Assembly: GCF_002160985.1 (NCBI RefSeq)
Contig: NZ_NFLQ01000002.1
Coordinates: forward strand, 1 to 64,000
Origin: Lachnoclostridium sp. An118
GTDB lineage: Bacteria > Bacillota > Clostridia > Lachnospirales > Lachnospiraceae
Length of the DNA stretch: 64,000 bases
Reading direction: 5' to 3'
Part shown: positions 1 through 8,716 of the stretch, one piece after another
How positions within the stretch are numbered: position 1 is the stretch's first letter
How the letters are laid out: each line of letters starts with the position of its first letter
The notes under the pieces: generated by a model
Databases searched by the model: none
The model's input: the letters and a program-made list of their open reading frames with translations, nothing else
Told to the model about the DNA's origin: nothing
Program-made: the position numbers and the translations under genes

Positions 1-77
1 GAAATGATACAGCAGAGATGCCGGATCAAATCGAAAAGTTGAAGTTGGAGCATTTTACTTTAATAAATATTAAATGA
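1..77 (+). pseudogene. 3' end of an unidentified gene cut by IS21 element A (partial)
   Basis: An open frame enters from the left edge (frame 3) and reads 24 codons, with ...EKLKLEHFTLINIK at its end. It then stops at 75-77, where the TG terminus of the IS21 element appears to begin, so the natural 3' end is probably missing. The piece is too short to assign. It could be the upstream part of the acyltransferase found from 2692 onward, but joining the two flanks does not keep the reading frame after removing a 4-5 bp duplication. That link is therefore unproven. Confidence 0.3.
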
Positions 78-261
78 ATGCTTCATAAAAAGGTAGACGG
101 CATTTTATAAAGCGCTTACGGCTCAAACAGACGGTTTTGCGGAGCAAAACGGATGCGATGCGGAGCGAGCGGACTTAACCTGTAGATATTGAAATCTGCG
201 GGTACCTTATAATGATTAAGGCCATTGGAAAATGGTACGAATCATTTAAGGAGGATGCCTT

Positions 262-1875
262 ATGTTAGATTACAAGAGCATCATTATCAAACGGTACGCA
301 CTGGGCCTGAGCTACAAGGAACTGGCTGAAGAATTCAGTGCAAGCAAATCTGGAATCAACGACTTCATCCGCGCTTTTGAAAGGTGTGAGAAGCTGTCGT
401 ATCCGCTTCCGGAAGGGATCACGAATTATGCAATCTACGAGCTGGTATACGGCCATGACCCAGGTACCAACAGACGGAATGACAGTTATGAACAACCCGA
501 TTTCCCAACTATCTTTAAACAGATGAATGAGCGGAAGAACATGACGCTCGTTTACTTGTGGAGCCGCTACCAGAAAGACTGTATAGCAAAAGCGGCAAAG
601 CCATACCAGTATCGACAGTTCTGTGAACTGTATGGTCGCTGGTGCAGAGAGAACTGTGAAACCCTGCATATCCAGGCTGTAATCGGTCAGAAGATGGAAG
701 TTGATTTTGCAGGTAAAACCTTTGAGTTGATCGATAAACTTACTGGCGAGATTACGACCATTGTTGTATTTGTAGCTGTTCTGCCCTATTCGCAGTACAT
801 CTATGCAGAAGGGATGGTATCTTCCTGTGAACCGCAATGGATTGAGGTCAATAACCACGCTCTTGCCTATTTTGGCGGCGTGCCTACGATTGTTGTTTGT
901 GATAATTGTAAACAGGCAGTTTCCGCCAATAAAGACTGGATCGATCCGGATTTGAATAAGGATTATGCTGCATGGGCTGATCATAACCACACCGTGATAC
1001 TGCCAGCCAAAGTCCGTAAACCGAAGTGGAAAAGCAGTGTGGAAAATGCTGTAGGTATTCTTGAAAAAGGCTTTTTCCATGATTTAGAAGAAAACCGCTA
1101 CTTTTCTCTGGAGCAATTCAACAAAGATCTCTGGGAGAAACTGGATGCTTTGAACCATGAAAACTTCAAAAAGAAGGATTACAGCAGATACGATCAATGG
1201 CTGGAAGAACGCAGTGAGCTGCTTCCTCTTCCGGCTGTCCCCTACGAATACATGGAAAGACGGACTGCAAAAGTATCAGCGGATTTTCATGTGCGCTTCG
1301 ATAATGCTTATTACAGTGTGGATAAAGCATATCTGCACAAGAGTGTTCTGATTGCTGCCTCTGCAACAACAGTTAATATCTATTCCATGAAAGGCAAACT
1401 CATCGTCAGCTGGCGAAGGGCTTCCCGCAGGGGTGAATGGCTGACAGATCCTGCACATCTGCCCGAAAGCTACAAACAGATGTCAGAATGGAATGCTACT
1501 TATTTTACCAGGAAAGCCATGACAGTAGGTCCGAATACGGTCAAAGTCATAGAACACATACTGAGAAGCCGTGAACATGAAGTTCAGACGTACCGCCTGT
1601 GTATAGGTATCCTCAACTACACAAAGAAGTACAGCAAGCTTGCTTTGGAAGATTGCTGCAAGCTGGCAATTGATACGAATCATATCTCGTATTCCTTTAT
1701 TAAGAATTCAATTGCTGCCGTTGCTGAAGAAATCGGAAGTGCCGGTTTCAATACAAAGCTCAACGAAGAACGTAACAAAGGGGCGTTTGTCATGAGCCCG
1801 CATGCCGGGGACATTGACCGGCTTCTTTCCAAGAGCAGTAAACTTGCCGGGGAGGTGCGCGATGAAGAAGCTTGA
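262..1875 (+). CDS. istA: IS21-family transposase IstA
   Basis: The 537-residue IstA transposase has the usual length for the family. It begins with a helix-turn-helix segment (about residues 10-45), followed by an rve/DDE integrase core. The catalytic acidic residues are visible as D148 (EVDFAG), D214 (CDNCK) and E261 (SVENAV). A strong Shine-Dalgarno AAGGAGG lies 7 bases before the ATG. The stop overlaps the istB start by 14 nt, the normal translationally coupled arrangement. IstA cuts and joins the element ends and needs the IstB ATPase. The gene looks intact. Confidence 0.95.
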   Translation: MLDYKSIIIKRYALGLSYKELAEEFSASKSGINDFIRAFERCEKLSYPLPEGITNYAIYELVYGHDPGTNRRNDSYEQPDFPTIFKQMNERKNMTLVYLWSRYQKDCIAKAAKPYQYRQFCELYGRWCRENCETLHIQAVIGQKMEVDFAGKTFELIDKLTGEITTIVVFVAVLPYSQYIYAEGMVSSCEPQWIEVNNHALAYFGGVPTIVVCDNCKQAVSANKDWIDPDLNKDYAAWADHNHTVILPAKVRKPKWKSSVENAVGILEKGFFHDLEENRYFSLEQFNKDLWEKLDALNHENFKKKDYSRYDQWLEERSELLPLPAVPYEYMERRTAKVSADFHVRFDNAYYSVDKAYLHKSVLIAASATTVNIYSMKGKLIVSWRRASRRGEWLTDPAHLPESYKQMSEWNATYFTRKAMTVGPNTVKVIEHILRSREHEVQTYRLCIGILNYTKKYSKLALEDCCKLAIDTNHISYSFIKNSIAAVAEEIGSAGFNTKLNEERNKGAFVMSPHAGDIDRLLSKSSKLAGEVRDEEA

Positions 1876-2599
1876 TCGAATCAATGAACTTGTAGATGAG
1901 CTCAATGAACTGAAGCTTGGATGTATGGCCGCTTCGCTTGATTCGCTGTATCACTCGAAATCCTTTGATGAGTTGGATGCCGTGTCATTGCTAGAGCAGG
2001 TGATCGGACCGGAATACCAGAACAAAACATCGCAGAGATTTCAGAACAGACTGAAACGGGCGCATCTTGCAGGAGGACCTCAATCATTGGATAAGTGTAA
2101 AGATTCTACAGAAAGGGTCTACCTGCCTTCCGATATCAACGCTACGCTGTCATCGCTGGATTTTATCCGTGAAGGTCTCAACGTCTGTATTCTCGGCCCC
2201 TCCGACAGCGGAAAATCGTATCTGGCCAAAGCACTTGGAATACAGGCCTGCCTGAATTACAGAGCAATGTATCACCACTGTGAAGAATTCCTTGAAACGA
2301 TGGTTGCCCTGAAACAGGCTGACTATTCGAAATATCAGAAGAAGGTACGCTTCTACTTGAAGCTGGATCTGCTGATACTGGATGATTTCCTGCTTCACAC
2401 CATAACAGATGAACGCGAGATCAAAGTTCTCTTTGAAGTCATGGAAAAACGCAGTGAATTGTCAAGGTGCACGATTGTATGCTCTCAGAGAGAGCCGAAC
2501 AGCTGGGCATCGATGATCCTCAATGACGAGGTATCAGCCAATGCGATACTGAAACGGGCAACGAAGCACTATACCGTAGTGATCCAGCCCAGGAACTAA
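1862..2599 (+). CDS. istB: IS21-family helper ATPase IstB
   Basis: This AAA+ helper of IS21 transposition has 245 residues from the ATG at 1862. That start is chosen because GGGGAGGTG lies just upstream and because it makes the usual short overlap with istA; a longer frame from 1802 is unlikely. The Walker A motif is GPSDSGKS (residues 112-119), with D where most IstB proteins have T/G, and the Walker B is LLILDDF. The N-terminal helical region reads RINELVDELNELKLGCMA. It acts with IstA in target capture. It appears intact. Confidence 0.93.
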   Translation: MKKLDRINELVDELNELKLGCMAASLDSLYHSKSFDELDAVSLLEQVIGPEYQNKTSQRFQNRLKRAHLAGGPQSLDKCKDSTERVYLPSDINATLSSLDFIREGLNVCILGPSDSGKSYLAKALGIQACLNYRAMYHHCEEFLETMVALKQADYSKYQKKVRFYLKLDLLILDDFLLHTITDEREIKVLFEVMEKRSELSRCTIVCSQREPNSWASMILNDEVSANAILKRATKHYTVVIQPRN

Positions 2600-2691
2600 T
2601 TTATAATAGCAAGTGTTTCAGGGCGTCCGTTATGCTCCGCACAGCGTCCGCTCTGAAACGCATCGGAGTCCGCTAGGCTCCGCAGAATGCA

Positions 2692-3080
2692 GTAAATTAC
2701 TATATTCTAGGAGAATGGTTCTTGGGTGCAATTATATTACTGTATATTTTATACCCAATATTACTGTGGGCCTTTAAAAAATCAGAAATTTTGACAACGG
2801 TTATCATCTTTTGTTTGTATATATGGGTACTGTATACAGATGTTTTTCGGATAGATAGTTTCAGAAATCTGATATCCTGTGTACTTAGCTTTGAAGTTGG
2901 TATGCTTTTAATGAAATACTTTCATATCGTCCAGAAAAATTATTTATTTAGTACATCTGTATTGTTTCTGGTATTGATTTGCCTTGTCCGCTTTCCGTTT
3001 GGAACTAACGTGGGCAATCATCTGTTTGGCATATTGCTTTTTATCATTTTATGTTGGAGTGGGCAGCGAATCATGAAGGT
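2692..3080 (+). pseudogene. Acyltransferase-3 family membrane protein, middle part (interrupted by IS element B)
   Basis: The frame reads VNYYILGEWFLGAIILLY from the right end of element A. This is the conserved GEWFLG region of integral-membrane O-acyltransferases (OafA/acyltransferase-3 family), followed by several hydrophobic helices. At 3081 the frame runs into IS21 element B. Deleting 3081-8319 plus one copy of the 5-bp duplication joins ...GQRIMKV to DKINSCIKAISK... in frame, and the rest of the protein follows at 8325-8580. The N-terminal half is absent. Base composition is AT-rich compared with the core genome. The likely former role is O-acetylation or another acylation of a surface glycan. 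Confidence 0.85.
3076..3080. repeat. Target-site duplication AAGGT, left copy (element B)
   Basis: AAGGT directly precedes the TG terminus of element B. The same five bases follow its CA terminus at 8320-8324. Removing one copy and the element restores the acyltransferase reading frame. Confidence 0.85.
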
Positions 3081-3240
3081 TGCAGATTGTCGGGCTAAAC
3101 GGACACCTGTGCCATATTCGGCGGACAGTCTGAGACATAATTAGCGGACAAGTAGGGACACATTAACCGGACAATAGATCTTCAGATATAATAAGCGCAT
3201 CTCCTTAAAATGGAGAAATATTATATCTGGAGGTCCTACT

Positions 3241-4776
3241 ATGGATTACAAAAAAGTACTACGGCTTCACTTTGTGAACCATCTTAGCTGCCGTGAGATT
3301 GCCGAAAGCTGCGGCGACTGCAGCAAAACAACTGTCAACGAGTTCCTGAAACGCTTCAGGGAGAATCCGGAGCTTTCATACCCTTTACCGGCAGATGTCA
3401 CGAATGAACACATCGGAAACATGCTTTATAAAAAGCCTGGTGTATCGGCGGATCAGCTACTCTACCGGGATTTTAACAAGGAAGCTGCCTACAAGGCTCT
3501 GGCCCGCAAAGGAGAGACCCTGAAGCATCTGTGGCAGAAATACAATGCCATAGGTGTCGTAGATGGAAAGAAGCCAATGAGCTATCGCCAGTACTGCAGG
3601 CGTTACAGCGAATGGGCTGATTCCAAACAGCTGACCTTCCACATCCAGCGTTATCCCGGTGTCAATCTTGAACTGGACTATGCGGGGAAGCAGCTCTATC
3701 TGCATAATCACCAGAACCCGGATGAGACCACAAAGGTCACGATCTTTATCGCTGCCCTCACCTACAGTGATTATTTTTACGCTGAGGGAATGACCGAATG
3801 CGATATCCGGAACTGGATCCGGGTCAACAATAATGCTCTGTCCTATTTTGGCGGCGTGACGCCGACAATCACCCCGGATAATTGCAAAGTAGCAGTTGCC
3901 CGGAACAAAGACTGGATCAGCCCTGTCTTGAATAAAGATTTCCAGGCATGGGCAGAACATAACAATACGGTTTTAACCCCTGCCAAAGTGAAATCCCCCC
4001 GCTGGAAACCAGTTGTGGAAGGCCACGTAAAGATCATTACCATGCACATCCTCATGGATATGGAAAATATGGTCTTTTATTCGCTGGATGATTTAAACCG
4101 TGTCCTGATGGAAAAGGTGGATGCCGAGAACCGGAAGCCTTTTGAGGGGCTCACCTATTCCCGGTATGATCTCTTTACAACAGAAGAGAAGGAGACTCTC
4201 CTGCCTCTTCCGCCCAGCCGTTTTGAATATCTTGAACGAAAGACTGTTAAAGTAGCACAAGATTTCTCCTTCACCTTCGACAAGGTCCATTATAGCATGC
4301 CCCGGAAATATCTGCGACAGGAACTTGAGATTCGGGCAGGGGAAAAAGAAATCTATGTCTATAACAAACACGGCGACTTCATCCGGACGCATAAGCGGAG
4401 CTACACACCGAAAGACTGGGTGATCATCCCCTCGGATATGCCTGCCGAATACAAAGACTATGGCTATTGGACGGTGCCTTATTTTCAACAGAAAGCATCT
4501 GCTATCGGACCCAGCACCCGTGCTTTGATCGATGCAGTCATTCGAAAATACGCTTATCCGGTGCAGTCATTCCGAAGCTGCTTTGGTATTCTGCGGTATG
4601 CGGAGAAGTACTCGCCGGAAGCCCTGGAACGTTGCTGTAAAGACGCCGTTTTAGCTGGGAGATGCAACTATTCCTATATCTGTGAATATTACGGTGCGGC
4701 GGAGCCGCCAGTCCGGTGTGGCGAGAGCCACCTGTCCGGACTAACGGAGCCACCTGTTGATAGTTACTCAGCCTGA
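3241..4776 (+). pseudogene. istA: IstA of element B, 5' part, C-terminus replaced by nested IS sequence
   Basis: The frame encodes 511 residues, of which about the first 480 are authentic IstA: HTH, then DDE residues D146 (LDYAG), D213 (PDNCK) and E260 (VVEGHV). From codon 481 the frame runs into the end of element C, giving a foreign tail (EYYGAAEPPV...) that stops at 4776. The true C-terminus lies at 7280-7451. The catalytic core survives, but the C-terminal part thought to contact IstB is lost, so it is probably inactive. The Shine-Dalgarno is GGAGG, at about 3231. Confidence 0.88.
4678..4682. repeat. Target-site duplication ATCTG, left copy (element C)
   Basis: Five bases, ATCTG, repeated exactly at 7275-7279, bracket element C. 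They fall in codons 480-481 of the outer istA. Confidence 0.88.
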
Positions 4777-5540
4777 GCAGGATCCAAGCCATATACCTCC
4801 CTCATGGAAAGGTCTCTTGATGGATCGATGCTCTCAATGTTGATTTTATATGAATCGTAAGAAATACGATCCATGATGGCATCTGCAAGAGTGCTCTCAC
4901 CGCTGCAGATCTGCTGGTACCACTCGCTTTCCCGGAACTGGGAGCAGAAGATGGTCGATGACTTTTTCCTGCGTTTGTGGATCAGTTCAAAAAGATTTCT
5001 GGCTTCGGACTCGGTCAGCTTGAGCAGGAGCCATTCATCAATAATTAACAGAACTGGTTTCGTGTACTTCTTGAGTACGCTGGTAAATGTACCGGCATCC
5101 CTGGCTGCCTGTAGATCCAGCAACAGATCCGGAAGGCGGACATATTTCACAGTGTAATAGTGTTTACATGCCTCCATACCGAAAGCACATGCCAGATAGG
5201 TCTTACCGCTTCCAGTTGCGCCGGTAATAAAAATGTTGCGGTACTCTGAGATATATTCACAGGTTGCCAGACGGCTGATCAAAGCTTTGTTCAGTTTCCG
5301 GCCGGATTGATAGTCAATGGCTGCGATGCTGGCGTCTGGCTGTTCCAGTTCTGCCTGACGGATCAGCCTTTTCAGACGGTTGTTTTTACGATTGGTATAT
5401 TCAACATCAACCAGCATGCCGAAGCGGTCTTCAAACGGGACTTCTCTCATAGTTGAATCATCCATCTGGATCCGAAAGGCATCCGCCATGGATGACAGGC
5501 GCATCTCGATCAGTTTATCAATGGTACTCTGATTGGTCAT
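4764..5540 (-). CDS. istB: IS21-family helper ATPase IstB (element C)
   Basis: The protein has 258 residues, starting with MTNQSTIDKLIEMRLSSMAD. Its Walker A is GATGSGKT and its Walker B is LLIIDEW, both canonical for IstB/DnaC-like ATPases. The ATG overlaps the istA stop by 4 nt (ATGA), indicating coupled translation. The sequence is clearly different from the other two IstB proteins in the window, so the three elements are distinct family members. It appears intact. Confidence 0.93.
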   Translation of the reverse strand: MTNQSTIDKLIEMRLSSMADAFRIQMDDSTMREVPFEDRFGMLVDVEYTNRKNNRLKRLIRQAELEQPDASIAAIDYQSGRKLNKALISRLATCEYISEYRNIFITGATGSGKTYLACAFGMEACKHYYTVKYVRLPDLLLDLQAARDAGTFTSVLKKYTKPVLLIIDEWLLLKLTESEARNLFELIHKRRKKSSTIFCSQFRESEWYQQICSGESTLADAIMDRISYDSYKINIESIDPSRDLSMREVYGLDPAQAE

Positions 5541-7099
5541 GATCTTTTACCTCCGTAGTATCTGGCACCTCTGGTAATACCATGTGTCTGTGCCCCAGTC
5601 TCTGATAAAGAAGATTCCGGATTCTGGGATACGTATTGGGAATCCTCTTTCATGGCAGCTAATAGGTTTTTGATACTTTTATAACTGAGTGTCCTGGAAT
5701 ACAGAAGCGCTCTATTGCAAGCCTCTTCCAGTTTTGCGGGAGAATGCTTCTCAGCCAGCTTCAGCAGCCCCATACAGCTTCTGTAAGTCTGCTGTTCCAC
5801 CCTGCCGGAAGTCAGGATTGCATCAACCACCTTCCTTGTGTTGACTCCAATCGAATCTGCCCATCTGCGGAAACGGTCACCATTCCATTCCAGATATTTC
5901 TGATGGTCTGGCGGCATATGCTCCGTTACTGTGGAGTACTGACCGCTCCTGCCATGGAGACGGCGATGTGAGGCGATCCGATTGTGATGATAAAATATTT
6001 CAATCGTTGTTTCTGTCATGCGCACATCGACCTTATCTTTGATATACTGATAAGGCACAGAGTAGTACATCTTGTCTACTGCGATGTGATAGTTGAACTG
6101 GACAGTGGCCTGTTTCCACTCAGCCAGTTCGAAGGGTGTGGCAGGCAACGGCGCCAGCAATGGCTTTTCTTCCCCAAGAAATAAACTGAGCCTGCTGCAA
6201 TCCTTCTTTTGGAACTTCCTGGCATTGTAGGCATCCAGCTTTTCACGGATCGCAGCATTTAATTCTGCAAGGGAGAAAAACTGTTCATTGCGGAGGGCCG
6301 CTGTGATCCATGTGGAGATCTTTCCAACGGAACCTTCTGCATTTGGTTTATCCTTGGGTTTCCGGACTCTTGCCGGAATGATGGCGACATTATAATGTTC
6401 TGCCATCTCATGATAAGTAGTATTCAGTGCGGTCGTATACCAGTCGCTTTTCGAATGATTCACTGCCGTAGAACAGTTATCAGGAATAAGCATCGGTGTA
6501 ACGCCGCCGAAGAATTCAAACATCTGGATATGCGCTTTGATCCAGTTGTCTGTCTTCTGGTTCAGGTATGCCTTTACAAAGGCATACTGGCTGTAAGTAA
6601 GGACTCCTACAAATACCCATGCATCTGTGATCTCACCAGTGTCTGGATCGATGAGCTGTGCCGGATCACCGGCCCAATCTACTTCGATCTGCTCACCCGG
6701 TTTCCGTGGGATGTGCATGGTTGCCCTGCGTTTTTCTTCATCTTTTTGGATGTAGTAACAGGACTGAGAATACATGAGAGGTTCTTCATTGTTCATGCGA
6801 CATTCCTCACAGTATTCTACCCATAGGAGTTTCTTGTTGACTCCATTACGCAGGAGTTCTCTGCGGATGTAGTCATAATCAGGCATCCGTTTATTGGTTG
6901 CTGATTTTGTCTTGGGGAAAAGCATTTCCTCAAGTGTACTGTCGGTCATGTCATGATCCAGTGGCCAGGAAAGTTTTATTTCCGCAGCCCTTTTGATGAC
7001 CTTGGCAACTGTGTTACGGGATACACCGCAACTATGCGCGATGTTCCGTTCACTGAATCCTAAGCTTTTCAGGCGAAGGATTTCTCGATATTGGGTCAT
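5537..7099 (-). CDS. istA: IS21-family transposase IstA (element C)
   Basis: The 520-residue transposase carries an N-terminal HTH (GFSERNIAHSCGVSRNTV), then the DDE core with EVDWAGD, IPDNCSTAV and NAEGSVG holding the three acidic residues. It is followed directly by istB with a 4-nt overlap. A GGAGG-type ribosome site lies just upstream (minus strand, near 7110). It is full length for the family and looks functional. It encodes the element that inactivated the outer istA. Confidence 0.94.
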   Translation of the reverse strand: MTQYREILRLKSLGFSERNIAHSCGVSRNTVAKVIKRAAEIKLSWPLDHDMTDSTLEEMLFPKTKSATNKRMPDYDYIRRELLRNGVNKKLLWVEYCEECRMNNEEPLMYSQSCYYIQKDEEKRRATMHIPRKPGEQIEVDWAGDPAQLIDPDTGEITDAWVFVGVLTYSQYAFVKAYLNQKTDNWIKAHIQMFEFFGGVTPMLIPDNCSTAVNHSKSDWYTTALNTTYHEMAEHYNVAIIPARVRKPKDKPNAEGSVGKISTWITAALRNEQFFSLAELNAAIREKLDAYNARKFQKKDCSRLSLFLGEEKPLLAPLPATPFELAEWKQATVQFNYHIAVDKMYYSVPYQYIKDKVDVRMTETTIEIFYHHNRIASHRRLHGRSGQYSTVTEHMPPDHQKYLEWNGDRFRRWADSIGVNTRKVVDAILTSGRVEQQTYRSCMGLLKLAEKHSPAKLEEACNRALLYSRTLSYKSIKNLLAAMKEDSQYVSQNPESSLSETGAQTHGITRGARYYGGKRS

Positions 7100-7274
7100 A
7101 ATGGTGACCTCCTTTAACTGTATTCACATCTGGCGATGTGTTCTTACAGTATAAAGGAAATCTATGTAATAGAGCCTAATGTGGCTCTGAATTACCGGAA
7201 TATGTGGCTCTCATTCTCCGGAATGGTGGCTCTCAAAGTCCGGACAGGCGGCTCAAAGGGCCCCGGAATAATCA

Positions 7275-7279
7275 ATCTG
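7275..7279. repeat. Target-site duplication ATCTG, right copy (element C)
   Basis: Exact repeat of 4678-4682, immediately after the CA terminus of element C. Confidence 0.88.
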
Positions 7280-7451
7280 TAACACAATCTCAACTTACCA
7301 TAAAGAGCCGCTGCAAAGTACAATGCCACAGAGCAGTCCCAACGAAGATGCTGCAACAGCCGTATCCGGCGCCTACAAAGATGATGACAGCAAGTATTCC
7401 CTTAAGAACCTGCTGAAGCGTCAGGAAACGGAGGCAGGCAATGAAGAATAA
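7280..7451 (+). pseudogene. istA: IstA of element B, severed C-terminal part
   Basis: Reading on from the duplication gives NTISTYHKEPLQSTMPQ, then ...KYSLKNLLKRQETEAGNEE and a stop at 7449-7451. This continues the outer IstA frame that breaks at 4682. Its stop overlaps the outer istB start by 11 nt, as in an undisturbed IS21 element. It has no start codon of its own and is not expected to be translated. Confidence 0.85.
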
Positions 7452-8178
7452 GACTACTGATATCTATGAGATGTTGGACACACTATCCCTGCCGGTAGCC
7501 GCCCAGCGTTTCGCAGAACTGTCTAAAAGCCCTGAATTCGGCAGCTATACCGCTTTGCAGTTTATCCGTGAGGTTCTGGAGCCTCAGTACATAGAAACAC
7601 TCAACAACAGGTTTGAAACAAATCTGCGGCTCAGCAGCCTGATCAATAAAGGTGCTTTGGCCGAGAATCTGAAAACCGGCAACGGACGCATCTACAATGA
7701 TGCCACCGTTGAACAGATCCTGAAATTTCATTTCGCTGAGAACCGGCAGAACGTCGGGATCTATGGAGTCACCGGTGCCGGCAAGTCTTATTTCCTGTCT
7801 GCCTGTTGTGTGGAAGCATGCAGACGTAATTACCGTTGTAAGTTCGTAGACTATAGTGACCTGCTGGACGAACTGATCGTCCTCAACCGCCAGGAAGACC
7901 TGAACAAGTATCGTAAGAGGATCAGGTACTATGCACGGATCCAGCTGCTGTTCATTGATGATTTTGCCATAAGCAGGTATTCAGAAGAAGGGATCAAGAT
8001 CCTGTATCATCTCATAAAACTTCGGGATGACCTTGGCACCTCCACACTCTTCAGCTGTCAGTATTCTCCAGATGAGTGGGGAAATCAGCTGAGTGACGAA
8101 AAGGAATGCTACGGTAAGCTTGACGGGATCAGACGCAGACTAACGACAGGATTTACTGTACTTATTGAGAAAGCATAG
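7441..8178 (+). CDS. istB: IS21-family helper ATPase IstB (element B)
   Basis: The 245-residue IstB has Walker A GVTGAGKS and Walker B LLFIDDF. An AGGAAACGGAGG-like site precedes the ATG. It belongs to the outer element. With its istA split by element C, it has no intact partner from its own element. Expression would depend on a promoter in element C or beyond, since the natural upstream promoter is now 4.2 kb away. Confidence 0.9.
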   Translation: MKNKTTDIYEMLDTLSLPVAAQRFAELSKSPEFGSYTALQFIREVLEPQYIETLNNRFETNLRLSSLINKGALAENLKTGNGRIYNDATVEQILKFHFAENRQNVGIYGVTGAGKSYFLSACCVEACRRNYRCKFVDYSDLLDELIVLNRQEDLNKYRKRIRYYARIQLLFIDDFAISRYSEEGIKILYHLIKLRDDLGTSTLFSCQYSPDEWGNQLSDEKECYGKLDGIRRRLTTGFTVLIEKA

Positions 8179-8319
8179 CTTTCTTCTGGAACGCCGATCA
8201 ATACTGATCAGTGGGGCGGAGTACCCTCTGCCCTGCTGATATCCCAGGCTGTCCGTTTAATATGGCCCGGACTGTCCGGGAAATGCGGCCCTGCTGTCCG
8301 CAGAAAGTGGCTGTTTGCA

Positions 8320-8324
8320 AAGGT
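8320..8324. repeat. Target-site duplication AAGGT, right copy (element B)
   Basis: Exact repeat of 3076-3080 directly after the CA terminus of element B. Confidence 0.85.
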
Positions 8325-8580
8325 TGATAAGATAAATTCTTGTATAAAAGCAATTAGCAAAATTTCATTTGAAATTTTTTTGCTGCAACATATTGTTGTA
8401 TATGCAGTCCTGAATTTTAGAAATCCTGTTGAAACATGGAAGTCGTTGATTTTAATCTTGTTTACTATCTTGATGACTTTTATAGCGGCGCAAGGTCTGC
8501 ATGTTATTGTTTCAACTTTTATATCAGGAAATCTTTATCAGTCGTTTGAAAACTTTCTGTATGAAAAACTGATTAAATGA
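8320..8580 (+). pseudogene. Acyltransferase-3 family membrane protein, C-terminal part
   Basis: The frame continues across the element B junction as KVDKINSCIKAISK, then ISFEIFLLQHIVVYAVL, a typical late-helix segment of acyltransferase-3 proteins (S..IFLLQH). Another transmembrane helix (LILILFTILMTFIAA) and a stop at 8578-8580 follow. A TTG at 8380 could start a 66-residue product, but nothing suggests it is expressed. Together with 2692-3080 it forms one gene broken by the insertion. Confidence 0.85.
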
Positions 8581-8716
8581 GTCTGCAAATAAAAAGTCAA
8601 GCAGAAATTAATGAACTTTGAAAATGTGGATGCTTCCTTTGTTCTCGAACAGTTAAGCTGGTGTTTCTGATCATTACGCTCATTTGTGTAAGAAGCCTTA
8701 GGCTGTAGGCAGAAAG

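Larger units (their letters stand above)
75..2691 (+). mobile_element. IS21-family insertion sequence A (istA-istB)
   Basis: This complete-looking IS21 element carries istA and istB on the same strand. The termini are inferred from the 5'-TG...CA-3' rule: left TGAATGCTTC, right (reverse complement) TGCATTCTGC, 7 of 10 matching. Both ends carry repeated ACGG/CGGA words about 20 bp apart (for example around 100-175 and 2625-2680), as expected for transposase binding sites. The flanks are TTAAA (left) and GTAAA (right), so the target duplication is at best imperfect and the exact ends are less certain than for the two elements downstream. Right of the element an acyltransferase reading frame starts abruptly. 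Confidence 0.65.
4683..7274 (-). mobile_element. IS21-family insertion sequence C, nested inside element B
   Basis: The termini are TGAATATTACGG on the left and, as reverse complement of the right end, TGATTATTCCGG: 10 of 12 matching terminal inverted repeats. The flanking duplication ATCTG is present at 4678-4682 and 7275-7279. Both ends carry repeats built on GAGCCRCC and TCCGGA (about 4693-4760 and 7185-7260). The element is 2592 bp and carries istA and istB on the minus strand. Excision restores ...NYSYIC-NTISTYHKE... of the outer IstA. Both genes look intact, so this is the youngest insertion of the nest. Confidence 0.93.
3081..8319 (+). mobile_element. IS21-family insertion sequence B, split by nested element C
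   Basis: The outer element starts TGCAGATTGTCGGG and ends ...GGCTGTTTGCA, flanked by AAGGT on both sides. Its ends carry repeated CGGACA words (left about 3100-3175, right inverted about 8250-8305), which look like transposase binding sites. The element codes for istA (3241 onward, resuming at 7280) and istB (7441-8178) on the + strand. Another IS21 element (4683-7274) sits inside istA. Without the nested element and its duplicated bases the element would be 2642 bp, typical for IS21. Confidence 0.9.

Noticed and set aside
1-2700. Left flank of element A as the missing 5' part of the acyltransferase
   Set aside because: The flanks TTAAA and GTAAA are an imperfect duplication, and joining the two sides after removing 4-5 bp shifts the reading frame. 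The link cannot be supported.
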